DNA from: an uncultured Mesonia sp.
Lineage (GTDB): Bacteria > Bacteroidota > Bacteroidia > Flavobacteriales > Flavobacteriaceae
Assembly (NCBI GenBank): GCA_958296185.1
Contig: CATQIB010000019.1
Location: 62,001 to 126,000 of the forward strand
Length of the DNA stretch: 64,000 nucleotides
Direction: 5' to 3'
Below the pieces are notes generated by a model that was given only the letters and a program-made list of their open reading frames with translations, was not told where the DNA came from and did no database searches. The translations under genes were made by a program, and so were the position numbers. Below, in pieces: positions 1-7,421 of the stretch. Numbering within the stretch: the stretch's first letter is position 1; each line of letters opens with the position of its first letter.

Positions 1-148
1 GATCAAGGGCGACGAGGTTATGGGGGCGAAAATCTGGTAGGTTCAGAGGCTGACCTGATTTATAAGGCAAGCAACGCGATGCAATCGCACAGCAGCGGGG
101 GCTTAAAGTCCAAGCTGTACTGGCCGCACTAAGGCTTAGTTGTTAGCT
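1..148 (-). repeat. attC-like cassette recombination site, left part cut by the window edge
   Basis: Read on the minus strand, the site starts inside the last codons of the nuclease gene with the core AGCTAAC (complement of 142-148). It continues into a GC-rich structured stretch containing GCAATCGCACAGCAGCGGGG (plus strand, 81-101). That stretch is shared with the site at 3179-3350. AGCTAAC is the exact complement of the GTTAGCT core at the other end of the same gene (1286-1292), as expected for the two ends of one integron-type cassette. Positions 114-141 also match 60841-60868 at 23 of 28 bases. The distal half of the site lies outside the window. Assignment as attC is inferred from architecture. 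Confidence 0.5.
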
Positions 149-1260
149 TGCGTAATTATTCCTCCTATTTCTTTTAAGTTAGATTCAATTCGTTCTACAT
201 CAGATAAAATTACATCAACGATGTCTTTAATTTTTAAATTAGTTCCTAGTTTAACTGATTTATAAAAGAACGTTTCTCCATATTTATTAAATCCTTTTTC
301 TGGCTTTGGATATACTCTTGCCTGGGGAAATGTTTTAGTGAAATCAAACCACAAATTATTTTCAAGTTCATTCTTAATTTTCTTAGCTGTTTTTCCTGTT
401 CTATCTTCGACAACCATCCTATAATGCTCTCCTTGTATTTGAATTCCTAATGCAATGTTGGGAGAAATTAAATATTTCAAATCCATCAAGCCAAGACTTC
501 GTGTCATTCCGTAACCCATAAAAATAATCGGAGTTTCATTATTCCAGTTTAGAGGCAAACTAAATTCAGTCAAATTCTTTCCAAGTTTACTCAGTTTCTT
601 ATAAATCTCAAATGCTAGTAACTCATATTTCTTTTTTAGATAAAAATCGTGTAACCGAATATCAATAAGTTCCCGATATAATTGATTTGTTTTAATTGAG
701 TGAAAATCAAATAATTCTTCCTCGTCAATTTTACAATGCTCATTAATTTTTATTAAACAACTTATAAATTCACAGTAATCAATAATTATTTTTCGGTGAT
801 ATTCATTATTTATCTTTTCAGCTATCGATTGTAACATTAATTTTAAATCAGCATAGCTCAAATAGTACCAAGTTGCTCCATTAATTTCCAATTCATCTTG
901 CGATTGAAAAAACATAGGTTCTGATAAGGATAGTAATATATAGTTCTTCCAATTTGTATGCTTTTCTGAATATTTTGCTAATTGTCCAATATAGGGAACG
1001 CTTTTAACTTTATTCTCAATTAAAACTTCTTGTCCGTTAAAATAATTAAATGATAAATCAATATTTTCTTTTTCCCTAAATATTTCTTTAATCCTTAAAT
1101 TTTCAGGTTGTTCATTTAAAAATTCTGAAAAAAGTTCTCCAAATTCAGCTGGGTAATTTTGACCAATCCAATATAGAAAGTTACTATGAAATAATTCTTT
1201 CGAACTTAACGATAAATTAAAAATTGGTGAGCTTTTAAGTTTTTCTATTGTTTCTATCAT
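136..1260 (-). CDS. PD-(D/E)XK nuclease superfamily protein (PDDEXK_4-like)
   Basis: The 374-residue protein has the hallmark of the restriction-endonuclease-like fold: Asp68 in NIDLS, then Glu82-x-Lys84 in VLIENKVKS, followed by Gln93 in the next helix (IGQLAKY). The N-terminal KELFHSNFLYW segment (21-31) is typical of the PD-(D/E)XK group annotated as PF14281. Homologues are usually orphan nucleases of unknown substrate, often in mobile or defence contexts; a defence role here is inference. The gene begins about 26 bases after a GTTAGCT core site and its last codons overlap the next one. It therefore behaves as a single-gene cassette with almost no leader. No signal peptide or membrane segment is visible. 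Family assignment is fairly secure, target unknown. Confidence 0.75.
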   Translation of the reverse strand: MIETIEKLKSSPIFNLSLSSKELFHSNFLYWIGQNYPAEFGELFSEFLNEQPENLRIKEIFREKENIDLSFNYFNGQEVLIENKVKSVPYIGQLAKYSEKHTNWKNYILLSLSEPMFFQSQDELEINGATWYYLSYADLKLMLQSIAEKINNEYHRKIIIDYCEFISCLIKINEHCKIDEEELFDFHSIKTNQLYRELIDIRLHDFYLKKKYELLAFEIYKKLSKLGKNLTEFSLPLNWNNETPIIFMGYGMTRSLGLMDLKYLISPNIALGIQIQGEHYRMVVEDRTGKTAKKIKNELENNLWFDFTKTFPQARVYPKPEKGFNKYGETFFYKSVKLGTNLKIKDIVDVILSDVERIESNLKEIGGIITQANN

Positions 1261-1285
1261 AAAGCAGTGTCTTTGTTTTTATGCA

Positions 1286-1420
1286 AGCTAACGTTTCGCG
1301 CATAACGAAAGTGGCGACTTAAAATGCACAAGTTTTTCGGTTAAACTTTTTACCTTCTAAAAATACGCAAAACTCTCATTTCAGCAATAAATTCGCCATT
1401 TTTGTTATGCGCTGTTGGCA
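1286..1420 (-). repeat. attC-like cassette recombination site between nuclease and ATPase genes
   Basis: On the minus strand the element runs from TGCCAAC (complement of 1414-1420) to GTTAGCT (complement of 1286-1292). The inner arms also pair: GCGCATAAC with GTTATGCGC, and TGGCGA with TCGCCA. The whole 135 bp can fold as one long imperfect hairpin with a large central loop. This AAC...GTT architecture, with paired inner boxes and little conserved sequence between, is that of integron attC sites. The ATPase frame, if its frameshift is bridged, stops at 1429, nine bases before the site. The nuclease start codon follows it by about 25 bases. Confidence 0.6.
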
Positions 1421-1540
1421 GAAGTTTTTTATTCAGCAATTTCAATTTCTAATTTTAAATCTTTATTGATTATGAATTCAGTCTCTCTCAATAAGTTTGG
1501 GTTTTCACCAATTAAAGGTTGAATCTTACCTTTTAAACGA

Positions 1541-3160
1541 CTAAAAACTTTTTTTACCATAACGATACCTTTCTTTATTTTCGTTATACATATCAATTAA
1601 CTTTATACCAGATTCTTTTTTCAATGCATATCTTTTTAAAAGACGGTCAATTGAATCTCTTTCTGTTTCATTTGTTGCATCTTCAATTAGGTTATTTATA
1701 TCATCTATGGACAATATAGGATAAAGATGGTTTATATGTTCTGAATCAATAAAGTTACTTTCTATATCTACTCCTTTTGTAGTAAAAAAAGTAAACCCTT
1801 TATTTTCAACTTTTTCTTTGATTATTTGTATTGTCTCTTCATCTAAATAATCTCTATCTCTATGAATAATAATTTTAGAATCTGGATTTAGATTTTTTAT
1901 GTAGTTTCCAATTACTAAAGCAGAACCAATTGTATCACAACCAAAATATGAGATGTATTCTGTTTCGTCTTCATTATAACCGTGAATCTCAAAATATGAT
2001 TTTATAAGTTTTATATTTTCATCTTCTGATATTACATAATTTCTTATTCCTTGTTTTTGGTTAATATCCAGCAACTTAGCTGATAATTCATTCTTTATAA
2101 AATCAAATGTTTCTTTTGAAGATTTATTGACTTCCCCGAGTTTTTTAATTTGGTCATTAATAAATAAAATGTTACCCTTTTCAGAAACACTATCTATCAA
2201 ATTTTCATTATGCGTAATGATAAAAACTTGAATATTCTCTTCATCCAAAAGTTCATTTAGTAAATTAACTTGTAAGTTAGAATGAATATGTGAATCTGGT
2301 TCATCAATAAGAATTACATTTAAACAGTTCTGTCTATTGCTAATAAATTGTAATGTTGAAAAAATCTCTAAAATCTGTAAAAATCCACTACCCATAAGCG
2401 ATATGTCAACTTCTTTTGTGAATGGTGGTTTTATTGATATTTTTACATACTCATCATCAGTTAAATTATTGTTTTTCCATTTGATTTGAAAGTCAGCTTC
2501 GAGGATGTTTTTTAATTTAGTTTCTAAGTATTTAAATTTCTCTGTTACAATAGTATTATTTCGAGTTTTACTTTTTAAAATTTTGTTTCTAATTAACTCG
2601 TGAGATTTACCCAATGATATTTTTTTTAAAATTTGTCCATTATTATAAAAAGGTTCATTTTTTACTATTTGAGAAATCGGTTTAGTTTGATAAGTATAAA
2701 ATATATTAGTGTAATTCAAGTTTTCTTGAACAAGAAAACTTGATAATTTCTCAAAGTCATCACAAGAATTTTTATAATTTACCTTGAAATATGAATCTTT
2801 TATACTCTCTGGTTTTCCAATATTAAATTTAAGAAAATAATTTTCATCACCATTTTCTAGGTTTAAACAAACTGACGTTGATTTTTTATTACTGAAAAAT
2901 AAATCAGAATCATTAGAAATTCTTAAAAAATAAAGATTTGAAAATCCTAAATATCTGTCTTTTGTGCCGATATATAGTTTTTTATTGTTTCTACCTTGGA
3001 TGAATAATTTTAAGCATTCTTCCCAAAGTAGGATGGTTTCTATTATTGTAGATTTACCAATATTATTTGGGCCAATTATTACATTGAAACTTGAGTCACA
3101 ATTAATACTTATTTTTTCAAAGGTTTTAAAATCTTTTAGTTGTATTGATTTTATTCTCAT
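1541..3160 (-). CDS. OLD-family-like ATPase with C-terminal TOPRIM nuclease domain, possibly frameshifted near its end
   Basis: The protein begins with an SMC/ABC-like ATPase half: Walker A GPNNIGKST at residues 30-38, a signature-like SLMGSGF at 254-260, Walker B ILIDEPDSHIH at 283-293 and H-loop ITH at 315-317. A TOPRIM domain follows, with VISEDEN (376-382) and HRDRD (433-437) as the likely metal-binding Glu and Asp cluster. This is the layout of OLD nucleases and of GajA-like defence ATPases; no UvrD-like partner is adjacent. The frame stops at 1541 just after a run of seven A (complement of 1549-1555). Removing one A would continue the protein by about 39 residues to a stop at 1429, immediately before the attC-like site. 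The end is therefore probably frameshifted, by mutation, programmed slippage or sequencing error. Confidence 0.75.
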   Translation of the reverse strand: MRIKSIQLKDFKTFEKISINCDSSFNVIIGPNNIGKSTIIETILLWEECLKLFIQGRNNKKLYIGTKDRYLGFSNLYFLRISNDSDLFFSNKKSTSVCLNLENGDENYFLKFNIGKPESIKDSYFKVNYKNSCDDFEKLSSFLVQENLNYTNIFYTYQTKPISQIVKNEPFYNNGQILKKISLGKSHELIRNKILKSKTRNNTIVTEKFKYLETKLKNILEADFQIKWKNNNLTDDEYVKISIKPPFTKEVDISLMGSGFLQILEIFSTLQFISNRQNCLNVILIDEPDSHIHSNLQVNLLNELLDEENIQVFIITHNENLIDSVSEKGNILFINDQIKKLGEVNKSSKETFDFIKNELSAKLLDINQKQGIRNYVISEDENIKLIKSYFEIHGYNEDETEYISYFGCDTIGSALVIGNYIKNLNPDSKIIIHRDRDYLDEETIQIIKEKVENKGFTFFTTKGVDIESNFIDSEHINHLYPILSIDDINNLIEDATNETERDSIDRLLKRYALKKESGIKLIDMYNENKERYRYGKKSF

Positions 3161-3178
3161 TATTTTTTTTCAAATTTC

Positions 3179-3350
3179 TGCCAACTCGTTATATCATCTC
3201 AAATATACACTTTTCATACAATTTTTTATTGGATAAAGTGTAACAAGGTTTTGGGAGAAAAATCTACTAGGTTTAGCATTAACCTATCTAGGCAGACTTA
3301 GTTTATGAGGCACGCAACGCGATGCAATCGCGCAGCAGCGGGGGTTGGCA
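3179..3350 (-). repeat. attC-like cassette recombination site between ATPase and lipoprotein genes
   Basis: On the minus strand the element opens with TGCCAAC (complement of 3344-3350), directly at the stop codon of the lipoprotein gene. It closes with GTTGGCA (complement of 3179-3185), 19 bases before the ATPase start codon. The two ends are exact complements. Its right-hand 68 bp (3181-3248) match 3850-3917 with only about five differences. Its GC-rich portion, around 3317-3343, is shared with the site at the left edge of the window. The AT-rich part contains no open frame. Such a site after every gene, all in one orientation, is the main evidence for a cassette array. Confidence 0.6.
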
Positions 3351-3842
3351 TTAGTTTTTTTGTTTCAGTGTTTCAATTTGGTTTATCAATTTGTTTATTC
3401 CGTCGAATTCTACTCTACAAAATCCAAATTTTGTTTTTTCATCATTTATTTTTAAATTAACTTCATACATTGTTCCACCAGAAATTCCACCACATATTAA
3501 TTTTGAGTCTTTACCTTTTTTTTCAAAATCAATAATGAAATCAATTAATCCATTGTTTTTTCCATAGAAATACTCAAAGTTTGCTTTTTCTTCAGTGGGT
3601 ATATGACTAAAAACAAACTTTTCATCATTTGTTTTTATATTTATTCTGCCAATTCTTAAATCTATGCAGCCGTTTAATTCTTTGTAAACAATTTGAATGT
3701 TTAAAGAATCGATGCTTTGAATTTTTTGACTGATTATTTCTAAATTGTTATTTTCAGAATTTGAATTATTTTTCAGTCCACCACAACTTATCAAAATGAG
3801 CAGAAATAACAATGATAAATATGTGTGTATTTTATTTTTCAA
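3351..3842 (-). CDS. Small predicted lipoprotein of unknown function
   Basis: The 163-residue product starts with a lysine-containing n-region and a hydrophobic stretch ending in LILISC, a convincing lipobox with Cys20. It is therefore probably a lipoprotein anchored in the periplasm or outer membrane. The mature part begins with an Asn/Ser-rich linker, then a beta-rich domain with two cysteines (in NGCIDLR and KLICGGIS). I do not recognise the family. It is the first of three one-gene units, with an attC-like core 5 bases upstream of its start and another at its stop codon. Codon use is AT-rich like its cassette neighbours. Confidence 0.6.
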   Translation of the reverse strand: MKNKIHTYLSLLFLLILISCGGLKNNSNSENNNLEIISQKIQSIDSLNIQIVYKELNGCIDLRIGRINIKTNDEKFVFSHIPTEEKANFEYFYGKNNGLIDFIIDFEKKGKDSKLICGGISGGTMYEVNLKINDEKTKFGFCRVEFDGINKLINQIETLKQKN

Positions 3843-3847
3843 ATTAC

Positions 3848-3990
3848 TGCCAACTCGTTATATCAACTCAAATATACACTTTTCATACAATTTTTTACTA
3901 GATAAAGCGCAACAAGGTCATTGAGGAGAAAATCCATTAGGTTCACCAGTAGCCCGTCGAGATTGACTTAAATTTTAAGTCAAGGAGAAC
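3848..3990 (-). repeat. Partial attC-like site at the start of the cassette array
   Basis: The minus strand ends here with GTTGGCA (complement of 3848-3854) just before the lipoprotein start codon. The adjoining 68 bp repeat those of the site at 3179. After about 3950 the similarity fades and no paired AAC core is found, so this site looks half-lost. Within the diverged part there is a perfect palindrome at 3963-3983 (TTGACTTAAA / TTTAAGTCAA) and a short direct repeat CACCAGTA (3944, 4005). This is the boundary with the integrative element to the right. Confidence 0.45.
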
Positions 3991-4090
3991 ACTTTAAAAT
4001 CGGGCACCAGTAAGAGCAATTTGATTGTATTTATAAAAATATGTAACTTTTTCGAAATATGTTATTTACAGAGATTTTTATTAAATACCA

Positions 4091-4765
4091 CTAGGTTTTA
4101 CGTTTATTTAAGAAGCAGGTGATATCGTTTTCGAGGTCTTGTTTTAAATATGCTATTGGCTCCCCTACCCCTGGAAATGGTGATTTCACAAAGCTGAAAT
4201 CAAGTATTTTCTGGTAAATGAATTGTTCGCCCAGGAAACGAACTAAGTGTTCATAAATTTGATTGATAAGGCTTGCTGTGTCTTGGATAAAGACATATTC
4301 TGGGCAGTATATCATTACCGCATAACGTCTTGATTCTTCACAATATTCATTTATAAAATAAGTGAGATCACTGAACTGGAATTTTATATTATTTGTTTTG
4401 ATGCTAATGGAGTCGTTTTTGATATCATCTGCTGAAATATCGGATTCTTCAAAGGCAGTAATTTCAAGTCCTTCTAACTTTGGTGCTTTTTGAACTAAAG
4501 CGACAATAGCTTCTATAAAAATTGGGTTTCCTCTGGCATAGAAATTTATAAAAATTTGCTCATTTACAAAACTAACGGTAAAGGACAAATCTTTGCAGTA
4601 ATAGTTAAGATGTAAATTAAAAGCGTTCATAAATTCCTTTATTGCACTTTGAGAGGGGTAGTTTTGAACCATGTATATATGCTGGCGGAACCAGCTCCAA
4701 AAATGTTGTGGATTGTTATAAATGACTTGTTTTTTTAATTCGGTTTTAATTGATATCTGTATCAT
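4091..4765 (-). CDS. Hypothetical protein, last gene of the integrative element
   Basis: A 224-residue soluble protein with no signal peptide or membrane segment. It has a Trp/His-rich N-terminal patch (HFWSWFRQHIYM, about 22-33), a mixed alpha/beta middle and an acidic stretch around 105-118. I do not recognise a family. It starts 29 bases after the stop of the DnaC-like ATPase and is transcribed with it. It could be an element-specific accessory protein, or a chromosomal gene at the element's border. No catalytic motif is evident. Confidence 0.55.
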   Translation of the reverse strand: MIQISIKTELKKQVIYNNPQHFWSWFRQHIYMVQNYPSQSAIKEFMNAFNLHLNYYCKDLSFTVSFVNEQIFINFYARGNPIFIEAIVALVQKAPKLEGLEITAFEESDISADDIKNDSISIKTNNIKFQFSDLTYFINEYCEESRRYAVMIYCPEYVFIQDTASLINQIYEHLVRFLGEQFIYQKILDFSFVKSPFPGVGEPIAYLKQDLENDITCFLNKRKT

Positions 4766-4794
4766 TTTCTTTGATTTTAGTAGTTGGCTAATAA

Positions 4795-5487
4795 TTATCT
4801 TTTGTCTTGGGTATGGGGATGAAATGCGATGAGGTTGAGCATTTCTCTGAGCTTTGATCGCACGCGTTTGCCATAGCGCTCTTCTATTTCACTAGCGTTT
4901 AGGTTGGTGGTAATATGCGTCATTCTCTTGGTGAAAAACTTAGGTTTAGTTCTGTAGTTGGTATAAAACTCGTGTCTACTAAGCAGCACCTCAGCCATTA
5001 CGTTTGTATCTTTACCATAGAAACGACCCGTTGGCTCTAGGCCGAGATCATCAAAGCAATAAGTCTTTTGATTGCCGTATTGAGAGATGATCTTACTCCC
5101 ATGTTCATTATAAGCGAAGGTAATTTCGCGCGCCGTTACCATTTGGTATTCGGGTTTTTGGTAGCATATTTCTGGCATAAGCTGCATAAGCGAAGTTTTG
5201 CCCACACCAACGGGGCCAGACAGCAAAACACCTTTGTTGAGGTTGAGGTGTAACCTTTTGGCGTTGCGCTTATCTTGGATCATAAGTACGCAGAGTTTGT
5301 AAATCAGTTCGTAATCGGATGAATGAATTTTAAAATGGCTCCCAAAGCGTTCTTTGCCTTTCGCGGTTAAGAAAGCAACCACTTGTTTTAGGCTATAATG
5401 AAAATGATTATCGAGTTTTACGGCAAGGCAAAACTCTTGGTTATTGGCCGCCTTAATAAGTTTACCGATAGGATTAGAGTGGTTCAT
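4795..5487 (-). CDS. DnaC/IstB-like P-loop ATPase
   Basis: A single AAA+ domain of 230 residues with Walker A GPVGVGKTS at 91-99, Walker B YCFDDLG at 143-149 and a sensor-like HITTNL near 192. Bacterial DnaC, DnaI and IstB proteins of this size load helicases or assist transposases. In an integrative element the likely role is loading helicase at the element's origin, which is inference. The start codon lies 14 bases inside the end of the upstream winged-helix gene, so the two are translationally linked. No N-terminal extension typical of full-length DnaC helicase-interaction domains is obvious beyond about 60 residues. Confidence 0.7.
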   Translation of the reverse strand: MNHSNPIGKLIKAANNQEFCLAVKLDNHFHYSLKQVVAFLTAKGKERFGSHFKIHSSDYELIYKLCVLMIQDKRNAKRLHLNLNKGVLLSGPVGVGKTSLMQLMPEICYQKPEYQMVTAREITFAYNEHGSKIISQYGNQKTYCFDDLGLEPTGRFYGKDTNVMAEVLLSRHEFYTNYRTKPKFFTKRMTHITTNLNASEIEERYGKRVRSKLREMLNLIAFHPHTQDKR

Positions 5488-6139
5488 TGTACATTTTGTT
5501 TTGGTTGAGTTGATGATTATTATCGATACCTTTTTGATTAAACTGCTGAAAACCTTTGGCCGAGGTCAGCCACTTTCTAGCCAGGGGTTGCCAATTTGTG
5601 ATTGGCTTCACCCCTGCTATGTTCCAGTTGAGCTTCTCATAATACGCGATAAACTTTTCTGCCTCCATTATTAAATCAAGCTTGCTTGATTGATCTTCTT
5701 TTTTAAAAAATTGGATGACTTCATTTTTAAAATTCAGCTTAAGCTGTTTATAAGATTTATAATCTTTATATAGTTTATATATGTTTATATATGGTGGTAG
5801 TACATGTTTACCACTTGTTCCCTGCTTGTTTATCGCTTGTTTAGCTTTTGGGTAAAAATTACCTAAGCTAAAGCGACTGCTTTGATAGACGTTCTTGGAC
5901 GGATAATAGCGGATGTAGTTCCACTTCTGAAGTTCGTTCAGGCATTTGTAATAGGTTTTTGTAGAACCTATTTTTGAATACTGCATAAGTTCCTCTCGCC
6001 CTGCTTGGAATTCGGTTTTGAATCTGCTTGCATTGGCAAACTGAAACAGGGCCATATAAAGTGAAATATGCGTGGGCCTGAGCTTGGTATCATCATGAAT
6101 CTTCCGGAACGCCTGGTTGAGGTGTTCGATGTAGTTCAT
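5474..6139 (-). CDS. Winged-helix-like mobile-element protein, possible replication protein
   Basis: The first 90 of 221 residues contain a likely winged helix: a recognition-helix region SKIGSTKTYYKCLNELQKW followed by a beta wing NYIRYYP. This is reminiscent of replication-initiator N-domains found in phages and integrative elements. The C-terminal half is Lys-rich, with a helical segment ending in LARKWLTSAKGFQ, a pattern common before DnaC-like loaders. It sits 4 bases downstream of the HTH gene and overlaps the ATPase gene by 14 bases. The pair resembles the DnaD/DnaC-like replication modules of mobile DNA. Function is inferred from fold and context only. Confidence 0.55.
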   Translation of the reverse strand: MNYIEHLNQAFRKIHDDTKLRPTHISLYMALFQFANASRFKTEFQAGREELMQYSKIGSTKTYYKCLNELQKWNYIRYYPSKNVYQSSRFSLGNFYPKAKQAINKQGTSGKHVLPPYINIYKLYKDYKSYKQLKLNFKNEVIQFFKKEDQSSKLDLIMEAEKFIAYYEKLNWNIAGVKPITNWQPLARKWLTSAKGFQQFNQKGIDNNHQLNQNKMYNEPL

Positions 6140-6143
6140 GAGA

Positions 6144-6410
6144 CTAGATTTTATTATCGGTTAAAAGTTTATCAATTTGCTCAACATCATAATAATACGA
6201 GCCACCAATCTTACTAGAAGGAATGACATTATTCACTCTGTAATTCAGCAAAGTAGGTTTAGAAATATTGAGGTACTCCGCTGCTTCTTCGGTTCTTAGC
6301 CAGCGTTTTTTAATCCCTTTTTTCTGATTGAGCTCAATTTCGTTTAACTTCTTGAGAAGATCATTTTTCAGATCTGTTAAGTGTTTTGTTGTTACAATTT
6401 CTGCGTTCAT
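6144..6410 (-). CDS. Helix-turn-helix protein, excisionase-like (MerR-type HTH_17)
   Basis: An 88-residue protein whose C-terminal half has the classic excisionase-like DNA-binding layout: WLRTEEAAEYLNISKPTLLN, then a wing around IPSSKIGGSYYYD. The first 35 residues are a charged, probably coiled, helix. Such small proteins in Bacteroidota integrative elements act as directionality factors or regulators of the downstream module. The gene is separated by only 4 bases from the winged-helix gene. About 120 bases upstream lie before the RteC stop, with room for a promoter; none is clear. Confidence 0.8.
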   Translation of the reverse strand: MNAEIVTTKHLTDLKNDLLKKLNEIELNQKKGIKKRWLRTEEAAEYLNISKPTLLNYRVNNVIPSSKIGGSYYYDVEQIDKLLTDNKI

Positions 6411-6531
6411 AGTGTTTGATTTTGATTAATACTTGTTTTGAGACTTTCCAAGAGTAAAAATCAGCAGGAAGCAGCAACAAATCACCCGATATCAGGTGTA
6501 TATCGGGTGAAAATTTAACATTAAAGTAGGC

Positions 6532-7344
6532 TTATAAATTGTTCTTCAGCGCGAATTCAAGCTTATTGATGAATTTTGTAAGGTCTTTTCGGTTTTTAAT
6601 ATCATCCATGGTTTGGTAGTAATTTTTAGGAAGTTTGACGTGAAAAGCCGCGGACAGGGCTTGGATAATTTCCTTAATGGTGGTATCGCCGTTATTAATT
6701 GCTTTTGAATAATAAAGTGCGTAAGCGAGTTCGACAATATCGGTTGTACTAGCGGTCCAAGGATGTTTCACTTCGAGGTTTGCTATTTGTATTTTTTCAA
6801 ATTGTTTTTGATGTTGCCTTTTATGTAGATAAGATTTAAATTTTTCTATTGCCAGGCTCTCCGCATAAATACCGCTATAGGAGCATTCATAAAAGTCATA
6901 TGAAATGGACTTTACATACTTTTCATTTTTTGTAGCCATCAATCTTTTGCCGGTAAAATATAGCTCATCCACTTTATCGGGATTGTATCTTAGGTCAAAA
7001 ACAAACTCTTTGTGTTTATCATAAAACTTATCTATTTTCTTTAATTGCTTAGCATAGATTTTATTTGCTTTTGAAGCTGATTTACCTAAAAGCTCCAGTT
7101 CGAAGTTTCTTACTTTCTTATAAAAATAAATATGCTGCGTTATATTCGGTTTTAAATACCTAAAGAATCTTGTTCGTTTTTGAACAGATTTGTCTTTATC
7201 TAAATAATAGTTTTTCTTAAGCTTGACAAGATATTCCTTAGACATGGATAAAACCTTGATTGCTTCACTCTCAATTTCTTTAGACTTTTTCTGGATCTGA
7301 CTTAATTCCTCGTGAAAAGAATCGATTATTAACTGATAATCCAT
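6532..7344 (-). CDS. rteC: RteC-domain protein
   Basis: The C-terminal third carries the RteC signature WTASTTDIVELAYALYYSKA with AINNGDTTIKEI nearby, then a helical end containing FHVKLPKNYYQ. RteC is the transcriptional regulator that controls excision genes in Bacteroides conjugative transposons such as CTnDOT. The first 150 residues are Lys/Glu-rich helix. I prefer the internal Met at 7344 (MDYQLIIDSFHEEL) over the possible start at 7404. The upstream extension is hydrophobic and unlike the family, and the motif TACATTTTGC ends just before the inner ATG. No RteA/RteB two-component pair is in view, so its input is unknown. Confidence 0.75.
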   Translation of the reverse strand: MDYQLIIDSFHEELSQIQKKSKEIESEAIKVLSMSKEYLVKLKKNYYLDKDKSVQKRTRFFRYLKPNITQHIYFYKKVRNFELELLGKSASKANKIYAKQLKKIDKFYDKHKEFVFDLRYNPDKVDELYFTGKRLMATKNEKYVKSISYDFYECSYSGIYAESLAIEKFKSYLHKRQHQKQFEKIQIANLEVKHPWTASTTDIVELAYALYYSKAINNGDTTIKEIIQALSAAFHVKLPKNYYQTMDDIKNRKDLTKFINKLEFALKNNL

Positions 7345-7421
7345 TGCAAAATGTATAATTAACATAAATATTTGTAAATATATATTATTAAATAACATTT
7401 GCACTAAATAAATACACCCCC

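Noticed and set aside
1429-1560. Separate 43-codon gene starting at 1560 on the minus strand
   Set aside because: It overlaps the ATPase end and reads naturally as its frameshifted C-terminus; a stand-alone peptide is less likely.
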